Of a stretch of DNA of 64,000 nt, positions 27,270 to 37,123 are shown piece by piece. Position 1 is the first letter of the stretch; each line of letters begins with the position of its first letter. The notes below the pieces were generated by a model that was not told where the DNA came from, ran no database searches, and saw only the letters and a list, made by a program, of their open reading frames with translations. The DNA is taken from assembly GCA_938023035.1 (NCBI GenBank), contig CALIDI010000034.1, forward strand, positions 1 to 64,000, given 5' to 3'. Source of the stretch: an uncultured Leptolyngbyaceae cyanobacterium (GTDB taxonomy: Bacteria; Cyanobacteriota; Cyanobacteriia; Leptolyngbyales; Leptolyngbyaceae). Made by a program: the position numbers and the translations under genes.

Positions 27270-27624
27270 AGGAACTCCTAACAAGATGTCATGTTTGCGG
27301 TAAACCGTACTGTTGTCTCAAACCGAAGGGCCACTTCGATTTGGCACAATAGGAAGGAAATCAGTGCTAGCTACGCTTCAGCACAATGATCGCTCAGATG
27401 TACTGGATCCTAGGTTGATTCGATGAATCTGCCGAAGTTGCAACCCTCCTTCGGACAAGGCGGGCAATGGGTTTTCAAGCCTAGAACTTGCTCAGTCACT
27501 TGAGTTCAGCTTGCCGAAGGGGCGAAGCCGATAACGCTGATTGATTTCTTCTAAGATACCTGAGTATAAAGGCGTAGACCTACTTCGCCTGAAGCCTCTC
27601 TAGCACCCAATATGGGACATTAAC
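27270..27624. other. intergenic stretch before the phasin-like gene
   Basis: No supported gene and no strong structure seen. It holds divergent promoters for the ABM-fold and phasin-like genes. Confidence 0.4.
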
Positions 27625-27948
27625 ATGGATAGCAACAACTGGTTAACGCAACTGTTAATGCTTGGGGTCGGTACCACGTCGATAGTGGCTGAAAAACTCA
27701 AGGAAGTCGGAGATGAGTTAGTCAAAGATGGCAAACTCAACCCTGACCAAGCCAAAGAGGTGATTGATGATTTGATGCAATCCCTCAAGAGTGAACAAGT
27801 TCACCTTGAGGCCCACATTCAGCGCCAAATTCGGAATGTGATGCAGGATATTGGAGTGCCCCGCCAATCAGAGGTGGACGAATTGCGTGGACGGATTGAT
27901 CGGCTCGAGCGTCAGGTGCGTGAGCTAGAAAATAATCTCTGGCGTTAA
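27625..27948 (+). CDS. phasin-like coiled-coil protein
   Basis: 107 residues, all helical. A hydrophobic/amphipathic start (NNWLTQLLMLGVGTTSIVAEKLKEVGDELVKDGKL) is followed by a Glu/Asp/Lys-rich region and ends in a leucine-heptad coiled coil (VDELRGRIDRLERQVRELE). This layout matches the phasin/PhaF-like family. The name does not prove polyhydroxyalkanoate binding, because similar proteins occur in cyanobacteria without that polymer. The phycobilin-lyase gene follows in the same direction, 134 nt downstream. Confidence 0.75.
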   Translation: MDSNNWLTQLLMLGVGTTSIVAEKLKEVGDELVKDGKLNPDQAKEVIDDLMQSLKSEQVHLEAHIQRQIRNVMQDIGVPRQSEVDELRGRIDRLERQVRELENNLWR

Positions 27949-28082
27949 CCCTTGGCCAGTGGTTAGGGGTCACTTTTGCCATTTTCCTCTTGGGCCAACT
28001 CCAGAACAACAGGTCGTCTGTGGCAAATGGCTCGGTTTTGATCAGGTTTCGGTTGAGTCGGCACGATTAAGCATTGGCTGTT

Positions 28083-28640
28083 ATGAATGATTCTGCTTTT
28101 TACCAGTTTTTTGATGCTTGTGTGGGCAACTGGGTGACGGAACGCACCTACCATTACTTGACTCGGCAAGAGGTGGAGCGATCGCATACAGAATTTATGA
28201 TTCAGCCGGTGCCCCTTGACTGCAAAGCCCAGGTACTGACGGATAACGGGTACCCCGACCAACCTGATTTAGATCAGTTGCCCGGGTTTCATCTGGAGTT
28301 CAATACAATCTCTGATAAGGGTGAGCGGGTTAACCAGGCACTCAATATGCTATTTGTGCCCCAGCGAGAAGACTCCTATCTGTTATTGGGTGATTATCTC
28401 CGCGATCGCGCCTATGAAGAAGCCAAGCCAATTATTGCTCAGTTTCGTTTCAATACCGAGAATCGCGAACTTCTGATGACGACCTTCTATACCCAAGTCG
28501 TTTCCGTTGACTCTATTACCCTAATCAACCCCCGTCTGCGGATTCGCCGCATTCTTAATTACCGGCGCCCTGCACCGGGTGAGCCTTTACAAGAGGTGCT
28601 ACTAGCAGGATTTGGGGTTGAGCAGAAGCAGGGAACTTAA
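28083..28640 (+). CDS. phycobiliprotein lyase, CpcS/CpeS family
   Basis: 185 residues from ATG 28083 (MNDSAFYQFFDACVGNWVTERTYHYL). The FDACVGNWVTERTYHYL start, a lipocalin-like beta barrel (FMIQPV, LNMLFVPQREDSYLLLGDYLRDRAYEEAKPI, FRFNTENRELLMTTFYTQVVSVDSI) and the LRIRRILNYRRPAPGEPL segment are typical of CpcS/CpeS. Family members attach bilins to Cys residues of phycocyanin, allophycocyanin or phycoerythrin subunits. Which subunit is served cannot be told from sequence. No CpcT or structural phycobiliprotein gene is nearby. Confidence 0.85.
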   Translation: MNDSAFYQFFDACVGNWVTERTYHYLTRQEVERSHTEFMIQPVPLDCKAQVLTDNGYPDQPDLDQLPGFHLEFNTISDKGERVNQALNMLFVPQREDSYLLLGDYLRDRAYEEAKPIIAQFRFNTENRELLMTTFYTQVVSVDSITLINPRLRIRRILNYRRPAPGEPLQEVLLAGFGVEQKQGT

Positions 28641-28864
28641 AAACAAGGATGCAATGAGGCGACCCAGTAAGGAGGCAGCACGCTAACACTGCAACTAGGG
28701 GGTATCGAGGATGAAGGGCTGACTGCTAGCATCTCGTCCTCAGGTTATTGTGGATGGGTGATGTTGGCTCGCAGAAAACCGCAGAGTCAACTGAATCAGC
28801 CGGATATCTTCCCAAATATCTTCGAGGATCTGTTGCATCCTCTATTGGATCAGTTGAATTGGGA

Positions 28865-29335
28865 TCAGGTTAGTTTCGCCATACATTCCAGCAACCAACG
28901 TTGATTTTCAATCGAGTGAGGTTGGATCTCCAGAACGCGATTAAACGCTTGCAGGGCCATGCGATATTCCCCCAGGGCCGAGTAGCATAACCCTAAACCA
29001 TGGAGTGCCCCGAAGTGAATGGGGTTAAGGGCAATAACCTGTTCGCAGTCGGCGATCGCCTGGCGATAATGCCCCATGATGTAGTACAGTACTGCCCGCC
29101 GGTTCCAGGCTTCGGCAAAGTCGGGCTGAGCTTCAATCAACTGCGTGAGAATTGACTCCGCACCCGACTGATCTCCCATTTCCACCAACATTTGAGCGCG
29201 ACGAATGACCTCTAACCCCAGCACCCCTTTTTGCTCAAACCAGGCTCGCCAAAACTCTTGGGTGGCGTAATCGCGCACACTTGGGTCAGGATGCTTAAGG
29301 TCTTCTAACAGCTTTTGGGTAATTGCCTTATCCAT
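28865..29335 (-). CDS. TPR protein
   Basis: 156 residues, soluble. Residues about 1-60 are helical (AITQKLLEDLKHPDPSVRDYATQEFWRAWFEQKG). Three TPR-like units follow: RRAQMLVEMGDQSGAESILTQL, RRAVLYYIMGHYRQAIADCEQVIALNP and GLGLCYSALGEYRMALQAFNRVLEIQP. It probably makes protein-protein contacts. Function and partners are unknown. ATG 29335 (MDKAITQ). Confidence 0.82.
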   Translation of the reverse strand: MDKAITQKLLEDLKHPDPSVRDYATQEFWRAWFEQKGVLGLEVIRRAQMLVEMGDQSGAESILTQLIEAQPDFAEAWNRRAVLYYIMGHYRQAIADCEQVIALNPIHFGALHGLGLCYSALGEYRMALQAFNRVLEIQPHSIENQRWLLECMAKLT

Positions 29336-29489
29336 ACAGTTGCACAGGTGCCCTGTTGTGGGAGATACGGTGTTGACTGTATCAAAAATCGATCACCTAA
29401 ATTGTGCCGGAGAGTCGTTGCATTCAGCTAGAGGCTTTATCAAATTCTTGCGGAACTGGCCGGATATTTATCCTCTCTTTGCCGAAAGA

Positions 29490-30341
29490 TTATCGGTCTG
29501 CCGCGACTACTTGTGGGTATTGGCTCAGCCACTGATCAATATCGGTCATAACCTGATGGGGGATTTCCCAGGGGAAGAGGTGAGCCGTTTGGGGGTAGCA
29601 GCGCCATTCTGAGTGGGTGAGGTGGCGGGCCATTTCTTCACTGGCGATGGGGGAAATGTGGCGATCGCCTGCGCCCGCTAGTACCAGGCAAGGGCAGGGA
29701 ATGTTGGCCAGATCTGGCAACCGGTTGTAGCCCTGCCCCATGGCGGTATAGAGGGCTTGGGTGGCCTGTCGTGAAGTCTGTAAGTAGGCAGGAACGGCTT
29801 CAGAGGCTAAGAATTGATAGGTTGCGGGGGTATGCTGCTGTACCAGATACCGAAACAGCGATCGTTGGCCAAACTGCTCAATATTCCACTGCCACCCTGG
29901 CTTTAACCAATTCAGTGTGCCAGCAATGCCGGTGAGGGCATAATCCTGCCAGGAAATGGGGGGATGGCTTCCCCAGGGGCGGGCGGCTGTTGCGACTAAA
30001 ATCAACCCACTCACCCGGTGAGGTATTTGAAGAGCCAGTTCAATCGCCAAAATGCCCCCCAGAGACCAGCCCAACACCAAACAGCGTTGAATCTGCCGCT
30101 GATCGAGTAAAGTTTGCAAATCCAGGAGATGATCGGTCATTGTAAAAGGTGCCTGTACCCGACTGCGGCCATAGCCGCGCAGATCAGGGGCAATGGTTTG
30201 AAACCGGTTGGCCAGATGGCTGGTAAACACTGACATACTCTGGCCACGCCCTGGATGCCCATGCAAACAAAGGATCGGGTAACCGGTCCCTTGTACTAAA
30301 GTATGGAGGGCGATCGCCCTTGTTTTGCCTGGACTCACCAT
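29490..30341 (-). CDS. alpha/beta hydrolase
   Basis: 283 residues. Alpha/beta-hydrolase fold: the oxyanion HG motif in PILCLHGHPGRGQSM, RGYGRSRV, the nucleophile elbow GWSLGG (catalytic Ser), a cap region (about 130-205), the acid in GAGDRHISPI and the His in TAHLFPWEIP. It acts on a small ester, lactone or haloalkane-type substrate, unknown. There is no signal peptide. It is divergent from petN, 163 nt away. Confidence 0.85.
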   Translation of the reverse strand: MVSPGKTRAIALHTLVQGTGYPILCLHGHPGRGQSMSVFTSHLANRFQTIAPDLRGYGRSRVQAPFTMTDHLLDLQTLLDQRQIQRCLVLGWSLGGILAIELALQIPHRVSGLILVATAARPWGSHPPISWQDYALTGIAGTLNWLKPGWQWNIEQFGQRSLFRYLVQQHTPATYQFLASEAVPAYLQTSRQATQALYTAMGQGYNRLPDLANIPCPCLVLAGAGDRHISPIASEEMARHLTHSEWRCYPQTAHLFPWEIPHQVMTDIDQWLSQYPQVVAADR

Positions 30342-30504
30342 CCGGCACTCTTCCCTTATCTATTATCTATTTGAGACGACTGGTTGATCGGCTGGCGATA
30401 GCGGCCCGAAGATCCCTGCACTTCTGGGGCAACCTTTCTTCTGCTGCCAGTTTGAATTATGATCAAATCAGCTAAATTTAGTGTATGACTCGTTTGTAAA
30501 GCGC

Positions 30505-30594
30505 ATGGATATTTTGACACTGGGTTGGGTTGGGTTAATGGTTGTCTTCACCTTCTCGATTTCTCTCGTTGTTTGGGGCCGCAACGGTTTTTAG
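30505..30594 (+). CDS. petN: cytochrome b6f complex subunit PetN
   Basis: 29 residues, [15 protein letters not shown] then [14 protein letters not shown]. This is the exact size and pattern of PetN (subunit VIII), a single-helix protein needed for stability of the b6f complex in the thylakoid membrane. The ATG at 30505 and stop at 30592-30594 are unambiguous. Confidence 0.95.
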   Translation: MDILTLGWVGLMVVFTFSISLVVWGRNGF

Positions 30595-30696
30595 GAATAG
30601 GGGGTTGGCTGACTCAATAGGGAGAGCTTCCTAGAGGTCAGTGACGATGCTAGGGCTGTTGAGGGAAGGCCCTTAACAGCTTGAGCGGTTAATGAT

Positions 30697-30891
30697 TTGA
30701 GTGATGGTACTAGCCTCGATAAGACTGTGGAAAATTCGGTATTTGGTGTCCTGGTTCTGATTGCATTTGGGCTGCTGCTGCTGGTGAGTGGTGGCATTGT
30801 TTACTTAACAGTGGCCGAATGGCGCGATCGCCGGCGGCGTGATCAAGATGCCAAAGCGCGCCCTCTGGCTCGCAACCGGAGTCAGCGCTAA
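30697..30891 (+). CDS. small single-helix membrane protein
   Basis: 64 residues from a TTG at 30697. A Ser/Thr-rich start is followed by one membrane helix (about 16-41, VFGVLVLIAFGLLLLVSGGIVYLTV) and a strongly basic tail (EWRDRRRRDQDAKARPLARNRSQR), which by the positive-inside rule faces the cytoplasm. It lies between petN and another membrane-protein gene in the same direction, so the three may be read together. I do not recognise the family. Confidence 0.65.
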   Translation: MSDGTSLDKTVENSVFGVLVLIAFGLLLLVSGGIVYLTVAEWRDRRRRDQDAKARPLARNRSQR

Positions 30892-30915
30892 TGTCTCCTA
30901 AAGTAATTGAGTGCG

Positions 30916-31473
30916 ATGACCAAAACAACCTTAGGCAGTCGGCGGTTACCCGTCATGTCCCTTTCATTGCTTTTGGTAGCTTATACGAGCTTTGGCTGGT
31001 CGTTGATTTCACCTGACTCGCCGCGATCGCGCTGGCTGCTGGGTGTTTGTGGGTTTCTAGCTAAGTATGTCAATCTTCATTTTCTTTCCCCTGTTCAGGA
31101 ATTGTCCTACTGTCGGCAGTTTGTAGAGCAAAATTGGATTGCCGTTGTTCTATCAATTATCTGGATTTTTCTCTCATCTCTGGCGTTTCGCTCGCCTTTG
31201 ACTAGCTTTACCCGCCTGATTACCCGCTCCTTTCATTCTGATACGGTCGCCTTTCTCTCTATTTTCATAGCCGCCGGGATGGCTGCTATTGTTCTCTTTT
31301 GGCTGCACGTCTTTCTGTTTATTTTGACGATCCTGGCGGCTGAGGCCCTAGCCCGCATTGATATTCAGCTTGCAGGGTTTAGTGTAACCCAGGCGTTTTG
31401 GATGTTGTTATCTGTCTGCTTGGTGGGGCTAGGTTTGGGAGTTAGCACCCATTACTTTCATCTAATTGGCTAA
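30916..31473 (+). CDS. four-helix membrane protein, unknown family
   Basis: 185 residues from ATG 30916 (MTKTTLGSRRLPVM); an upstream TTG at 30907 is possible. Hydrophobic stretches at about 17-30, 74-90, 113-145 and 160-178 suggest four or more membrane helices. SFGWSLISPDSPRSRWLLG, a loop with FLSPVQELSYCRQFVEQNWIAV and RSFHSDTVAFLSIF are distinctive, but I do not recognise them. The gene follows the small membrane protein at 24 nt spacing. Confidence 0.7.
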   Translation: MTKTTLGSRRLPVMSLSLLLVAYTSFGWSLISPDSPRSRWLLGVCGFLAKYVNLHFLSPVQELSYCRQFVEQNWIAVVLSIIWIFLSSLAFRSPLTSFTRLITRSFHSDTVAFLSIFIAAGMAAIVLFWLHVFLFILTILAAEALARIDIQLAGFSVTQAFWMLLSVCLVGLGLGVSTHYFHLIG

Positions 31474-31783
31474 GGTTGCTGCGAGCAAAACCGCTTGCGA
31501 GCTTGAGTGACAGCCGGTTTAAGCAGTCTACACAGAGGCACAAAGCACGCAAAGAAAGCAGCAAAGCTTTTGTGGTGTGCACTTGAAGAGAACGTCAAGA
31601 CACTCTTGCTGGTTAAGTTCTTCGCCAAAGAGGAAAAGAGGATTGCACTCGTGAAATAGCTTTTCTCTTGCTGGTTGAATGACAAGAACATTTGCATAAT
31701 TAAGGATAGGGAAGCTTAGGTTATTAAGGTCAGGCTAGGAAGTACAGTTCCGAGTTCGCGATCGCGAAGGACAGGAGGACAAC
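31474..31783. other. intergenic stretch before the ethylene-sensor-like kinase
   Basis: No supported gene. It has a degraded CACAGAGGCACAAAG block near 31534, a repeat type common in many bacteria. A strong AGGAGG ribosome site (31773-31778) serves the kinase start at 31784. Confidence 0.45.
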
Positions 31784-34700
31784 ATGGTGCTAGGACTGCC
31801 CGGCCATTTGGATACTTTGGTGTTGCCTCTCTGTGGGCATTGCTATCTTTGGTCGCCTATCTTGGTCGGGCTGCAAGTCTTCTCCGATGGCCTGATTACT
31901 CTAGCTTGTTTGTTGATGCTACGGGTGCTGTTTGATTTTGTGCAGCATCACCGAGGTATGGCGTCTGTCTGGGTTTTTCAAATATTTGGGGCATTGATTG
32001 CGGCCTACGGGCTAACCCATGCTATGGAAATTTGGACTCTTTGGCACCCAATGGATTGGGGCTTGGGGGGGCTAAAGGCGTTGACGGCGATTCTTTCTTT
32101 AAGCACAGCGGTTGGGCTGGTTTCGGCGATGCCTCGGTTGTCGCTGCTGCCTCGTTGGAGTGAGCAAGCAGCCACCAGGGTGGATGTGGAACCGCAGGGG
32201 CGTGACCTTCAGGTGTTATCGACCCGGCCTGACCCGTATCGCTACCTGCTGGATTCGATTAAGGCGATTGTTTGGGAACTGGATGCACCCGCCTTCAAGT
32301 TTACGTTTGTTAATCGCAAAGCTGAAGTGATTCTGGGTTATCCCGCGGAGCAGTGGCTAACCGAACCTGACTTTTGGCAAAACCACATCCATCCAGAGGA
32401 TCGGGAGTGGGTTGTAGACCTCTGTATCAGTAAGACGCAGGCGTTGCAAAGCCATGAGATGGAATATCGCATGATTGCAGCAGATGGCCGGGTGGCTTGG
32501 TTATGGGATCAGGTGGAGGTGATTGCCGATGGCGATCGCCCGGTGAAGCTACAAGGCATCATGATCGACATTAGCGATCGCAAAGCTGTCGAACGGGCGC
32601 TGGAACAGAGCAACACCCGTTTGCGCAACCTGGCTGCGAATATTCCGGGTGCGGTTTTTCGCTATGTGCTGCGGGCCGATGGTTCAGATGCAGTGCTGTA
32701 TATGAGTCCAGGTTGCGATCAACTCTGGGAAGTGGCCGCCAGTGCAGTCGAAGCAGATGCCACCATTCTCTGGGAGATGGTGCATCCAGATGACCAACCC
32801 GCCATGTATCAGTCAGTATTGGCCTCTGCCCGCACGCTACAGCCCTGGTCATGGGCATGGCGAATTACTACCCCATCGGGTCGGGAAAAATGGCTGGAGG
32901 CCGCTGGTAGACCCGAACGCCAAGAGAATGGCGATGTGATTTGGGATACGGTGATTTTAGATGTCACAACGCGCAAGCAAACCGAAATTGCCCTGGCAGA
33001 GTCGCAGCAGCACTATCAAAACCTGGTGGAAAACTCGCCCGACGTGATTGAGCGCTTTGATTTGCAACTGCGTCGGCTCTACGTTAGCCCAGCCTTTACC
33101 CGCGTTACTGGCATTCCCGCAGAGGCCTGTCTGGGTAAAACCTGTCGGGAGCTAAAGCTAGATGAGACCATCGTTACCACTTGGGAAAATGCTGCTGCTG
33201 CCGTGATCCGCACAGGCCAAAAGCAGGTCATTGAGTTTTCCGCACCGACGCTGCAAGGGGTGCGCTGCTTTGAGATGGTGATCGCCCCTGAATGGGCCAA
33301 GGATCAAACCCTCCAATCCATTCTCTGCATTTCGCGGGATATGACCGAACGCAAGCAAGCCGCGGCCGAATTGCAAGCGAGTGAGGAGCGGTTACGCCTG
33401 GCTCTAGAAGCCGCGAACCAAGGCTTATATGACCTTAACATTCAAACGGGGGAAGCGATTGTTAGCCCTGAATATGCGCGGATGTTGGGCTACGATCCAG
33501 CGACCTTTGAGGAAACCAACGCCCGCTGGATTGAGCGACTCCACCCTAACGACCGCGAACCCGTTGTTGCCACTTATCGTGCCTATATCGCCGGAGCCTT
33601 GCCAGAATACCGGGTTGAGTTTCGCCAACGCACCCAATCGGGCGATTACAAGTGGATTTTGTCCCTGGGCAAGGTTGTCGCCTGGGATGAGGCCGGGCAG
33701 CCCCTACGCATGTTGGGGACTCACACGGATATGACCGAACGCAAGCAAGCCGCGGCTGAATTGCAAGCCAGTGAAGAGCGGTTACGCCTGGCTCTAGAAG
33801 CCGCGAACCAAGGAACGTATGACATTGACTTAAAAACAGGGACAGCGGTGCTCAGCCCAGGATATATTGCAATGTTGGGCTACACTCGAGATGAATTTGA
33901 TGACACCGCTGCCGGCTGGCGCGATCGCCTCCATCCCGACGAACGGGAGGCAGTTTTTCAGACCTTTCTCGATTACACGCAGGGCAAACGGGCCGATTAT
34001 CAAGTCGAGTTTCGTCAACGCACCAAAACGGGCGATTACAAGTGGATTTTATCGTTAGCCAAAATCGTTGCCTGGGATGAAGACGGTCTCCCCCGCCGGA
34101 TGATTGGCACCCATACGGATATCACTGAGCGCAAACAGGCTGAAACCCAACTGCGCGACCTAACCGATCGTCTACGTCTGGCTGTGCAGGCTGCCAAAAT
34201 GGGCATTTGGGATTGGGATATCGGCCGCGATCGCCTCACCTGGGATGAACGGATGTACGAAATCTATGGACTGCAACCCACTAAGCAGCCGACAGTCTAC
34301 CAGACTTGGGAAAAATCGCTCCACCCCGATGATTTGGCTCAGTGTCGAACCGTCTTGCAACAAGCCCTCGCTGGAGAAATCGACTATAACGCGGAGTTTC
34401 GGGTCGTTTGGCCGGATGGCAGCGTTCACTACATCGAAGCCCATGCCATTGTGCAGCGCGACGCCCACGGTCACCCCCTGCGCATGATTGGGGTCAACCT
34501 AGATGTGAGCGATCGCAAGCAAGCCGAAATCGCCCTACGCTTCAGTGAAGCGCGATTGCGCGCCTTTATGGATAACAGCCCCGCTTCAACCTGGGTGACA
34601 GACCCAGCAAATGGGCGCATCAAATATGCCAACCAAACCTATCACCAAACCCTGGCAGTTCCCCAAACGGTTGTTGGCAAGACCCTAGCAGAGCTATTTC

Positions 34701-36826
34701 CCCCTGACATTGCCGCAACCTATCTGCACAATACTCGCCAAGTGGCTGAAACAGGGCAAGTCATCGAAACCATTGAACCCGGCATTCGTTCAGATCAAAG
34801 CATGGGTGACTTCCTGGTTTTGCAATTTCCCCTCCCCCAAGCCAATGGCCGCCTGTGGGTCGGTGGCGTTGCTATTGACATCACCGATCGCAAACGAGCC
34901 GAAGAGGCACAACGCCAGGCCGAAAAACTCCGCCTAGAACTCAACTTGCTAGAACGCATCCTCGACAGTGTGCTGGCCGGCTATTGGGATTGGGATCTGC
35001 CGGGTCATACGATCTACCTGAGTCCTGGGTTAAAGCGCATGTTTGGCTATGAAGATAATGAGCTTACCCATGTGCCAGAGACCTGGCAAAGCTTGGTTCA
35101 CCCTGAAGATTTACCGAAATTGATGCAATGTTTTGACCACCATGTGCAAACTCGAGGAAAGGTGCCTTACTACAACGAGGTGCGCTATCGCCACAAAAAC
35201 GGCTCCACCATTTGGGTCATCTGTGCCGGGCAGGTGATTGAGTGGGATGAAACCGGCCAACCCTTACGAATGGTGGGGTGCCACGTGGATATTACAAAAC
35301 AAAAGCAGACCGAAGCACAACTGCAAACGAGCGAACGCCACCTGAAACAGGCCCAACGCATTGGCAAGCTGGGCAGTTGGGAGTTTGAACTAGCGACCGA
35401 AACAATCACCTGGTCCGATCAGGTATTTCGCTTGTTTCGGCGTGACCCGGCCATGGGTGAACCCAAATCCTTTGATGAACTCCAGCAATTGATTGATCCT
35501 CGCGATCGCGCCTTCCATGCCCAAGCCGTTCAAACCCTGATTGAAACCCATCAACCCTACAATATCGAGTGTCGCATTTGTCGGGCAGATGGCACAATTG
35601 GCTGGATACAGGCCAGGGGGGAAGTGATTTTAGACACAGCCGGGCAGGTGATTAAGCTAACCGGCATCGCCCTTGACATTAACGAACGGAAACAAATCGA
35701 GGCTCAGTTGCAAAGCCTCTCCGATCGCTTAAAACTGGCGCTCCAGGCCGGAGAAATTGGTGTTTGGGAATGGGATTTGAACAGCGACGTGCAGTGGGAT
35801 GAGCGCATCTACGAAATCTATGGCCTACAGCATCTCGGTCGCCCCGCCACCTATCAAGACTGGGCCAAACTGCTCCCTCCCGAAGACCTCAAAAGGGTCG
35901 AGGCAGCTCAGCAAGCAGCGATTCACGACGGGCAAGACTTCAAAGTCGAGTTTCAGATTTGGCGCACCGATGGCGAAGTCCGCTGGAGCAAGGCAGAAGC
36001 GATTGTGCAACGCAATGACAAGGGTGAAGCGATCCGCATGGTGGGGATTACCTTTGACATTACAGAACGCAAGCGCGCAGAAGCGCAAATTTTGCAAACA
36101 ACGGCGCAACTGCAAGCCTCTAACCGAGAGCTAGAAGCCTTTGCCTACTCGGTTTCCCATGATTTGCGGGCACCTTTGCGCGCCATTGACGGGTTTAGTA
36201 AAGCCTTACTCGAAGACTATGGCGATCGCTTAGATGCCGAAGGCAAAGATTACTTTGATCGGATCCGTTACAACGTCCAGCGCATGGGTCTGTTGATTGA
36301 TGACCTGCTGCGGTTGTCACGGGTCTCTCGCTCAGAAATGCGCTACGACACCGTCAACCTGAGTGCCTTGGTGCAAGACCAGATCAAAGAACTACAAGCC
36401 TCAGACCCCAGCCGCCAAGTTGAATTCAGAGTTACTCCAGGGGCGATCGTCTTAGCAGACCCCACCCTGATGCGAATCGTCATCACCAACCTGCTCGACA
36501 ATGCTTGGAAATTTACGAGTCATCACCCCTCTGCTCAGATTGAATTTGGCATCATCAGTTCGGAAGGGCAGCCCGTCTATTTTATTCGCGACGATGGAGC
36601 TGGCTTTGATATGACCTATGCCTCCAAGTTGTTTGGTGTGTTTCAACGCTTACACAGTATGGATGAATTTCCCGGCACTGGGATTGGTTTAGCTACTGTA
36701 CAGCGGGCTATTCTCCGCCACGGGGGCCAGGTTTGGGCAAAAGGGGCCATCGAGCAAGGAGCGACCATTTATTTCACGATTCCCAATTTATCCCCTAGAA
36801 ATCTGCACGTGAATGATGAACCCTAA
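31784..36826 (+). CDS. ethylene-sensor-like, 10-PAS histidine kinase
   Basis: 1680 residues; ATG with AGGAGG 5 nt upstream. The N-terminus (about 18-118) has three membrane helices and aligns without gaps to the ethylene-binding domain of ETR1 and Synechocystis Slr1212: GHCYLW, FSDGLITLA, FGALIAAYGLTHAMEIWTLWHP. Asp25, Ile62 and His69 of ETR1 are kept as Asp35, Ile72 and His79, but Cys65 is Tyr75 and Tyr32 is Cys42. Ten PAS/PAC modules follow (linkers such as DISDRKAVE, DMTERKQAA, DITERKQAE, DVSDRKQAE). The kinase core is phytochrome-like: phospho-His1459 in VSHDLRAPLRAIDGF, then HATPase_c (NLLDNAWKFTS, FIRDDGAGFD, GTGIGLATV). Modules 3 and 4 are near-identical at their linkers. The receiver gene at 37421 is the probable partner. 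Confidence 0.88.
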   Translation: MVLGLPGHLDTLVLPLCGHCYLWSPILVGLQVFSDGLITLACLLMLRVLFDFVQHHRGMASVWVFQIFGALIAAYGLTHAMEIWTLWHPMDWGLGGLKALTAILSLSTAVGLVSAMPRLSLLPRWSEQAATRVDVEPQGRDLQVLSTRPDPYRYLLDSIKAIVWELDAPAFKFTFVNRKAEVILGYPAEQWLTEPDFWQNHIHPEDREWVVDLCISKTQALQSHEMEYRMIAADGRVAWLWDQVEVIADGDRPVKLQGIMIDISDRKAVERALEQSNTRLRNLAANIPGAVFRYVLRADGSDAVLYMSPGCDQLWEVAASAVEADATILWEMVHPDDQPAMYQSVLASARTLQPWSWAWRITTPSGREKWLEAAGRPERQENGDVIWDTVILDVTTRKQTEIALAESQQHYQNLVENSPDVIERFDLQLRRLYVSPAFTRVTGIPAEACLGKTCRELKLDETIVTTWENAAAAVIRTGQKQVIEFSAPTLQGVRCFEMVIAPEWAKDQTLQSILCISRDMTERKQAAAELQASEERLRLALEAANQGLYDLNIQTGEAIVSPEYARMLGYDPATFEETNARWIERLHPNDREPVVATYRAYIAGALPEYRVEFRQRTQSGDYKWILSLGKVVAWDEAGQPLRMLGTHTDMTERKQAAAELQASEERLRLALEAANQGTYDIDLKTGTAVLSPGYIAMLGYTRDEFDDTAAGWRDRLHPDEREAVFQTFLDYTQGKRADYQVEFRQRTKTGDYKWILSLAKIVAWDEDGLPRRMIGTHTDITERKQAETQLRDLTDRLRLAVQAAKMGIWDWDIGRDRLTWDERMYEIYGLQPTKQPTVYQTWEKSLHPDDLAQCRTVLQQALAGEIDYNAEFRVVWPDGSVHYIEAHAIVQRDAHGHPLRMIGVNLDVSDRKQAEIALRFSEARLRAFMDNSPASTWVTDPANGRIKYANQTYHQTLAVPQTVVGKTLAELFPPDIAATYLHNTRQVAETGQVIETIEPGIRSDQSMGDFLVLQFPLPQANGRLWVGGVAIDITDRKRAEEAQRQAEKLRLELNLLERILDSVLAGYWDWDLPGHTIYLSPGLKRMFGYEDNELTHVPETWQSLVHPEDLPKLMQCFDHHVQTRGKVPYYNEVRYRHKNGSTIWVICAGQVIEWDETGQPLRMVGCHVDITKQKQTEAQLQTSERHLKQAQRIGKLGSWEFELATETITWSDQVFRLFRRDPAMGEPKSFDELQQLIDPRDRAFHAQAVQTLIETHQPYNIECRICRADGTIGWIQARGEVILDTAGQVIKLTGIALDINERKQIEAQLQSLSDRLKLALQAGEIGVWEWDLNSDVQWDERIYEIYGLQHLGRPATYQDWAKLLPPEDLKRVEAAQQAAIHDGQDFKVEFQIWRTDGEVRWSKAEAIVQRNDKGEAIRMVGITFDITERKRAEAQILQTTAQLQASNRELEAFAYSVSHDLRAPLRAIDGFSKALLEDYGDRLDAEGKDYFDRIRYNVQRMGLLIDDLLRLSRVSRSEMRYDTVNLSALVQDQIKELQASDPSRQVEFRVTPGAIVLADPTLMRIVITNLLDNAWKFTSHHPSAQIEFGIISSEGQPVYFIRDDGAGFDMTYASKLFGVFQRLHSMDEFPGTGIGLATVQRAILRHGGQVWAKGAIEQGATIYFTIPNLSPRNLHVNDEP

Positions 36827-37123
36827 GGCTATTGAGGGCTGAGGGCAGTCATTTGGGTCGCGTCTCTACATACCGATTTCAATAGAGGCGGATGCAGAGA
36901 CCCAATCGCATGCCTTGTGCCGTAGAGCCTCAACCCGCCAAAATCACAAATCGTTCGACAAGTTCATCATCAGCTCAAAATTCAGCCGTCCTGTTTCTGA
37001 CAAGATGAAGAATAAGCAGATGCTTCCAGCACCTTTTCAGCAACCGTTTACCAGGTTGAGATTATGTTTCTCTGCCCTTATACCCTTATACATAGAGACA
37101 TTACCCAAGGCTGAAAATGAGAG

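Noticed and set aside
28752-28903. Short plus-strand frame starting MLARRKPQSQ
   Set aside because: It overlaps the 3' end of the TPR gene, has no ribosome site and no recognisable family; too short to support.
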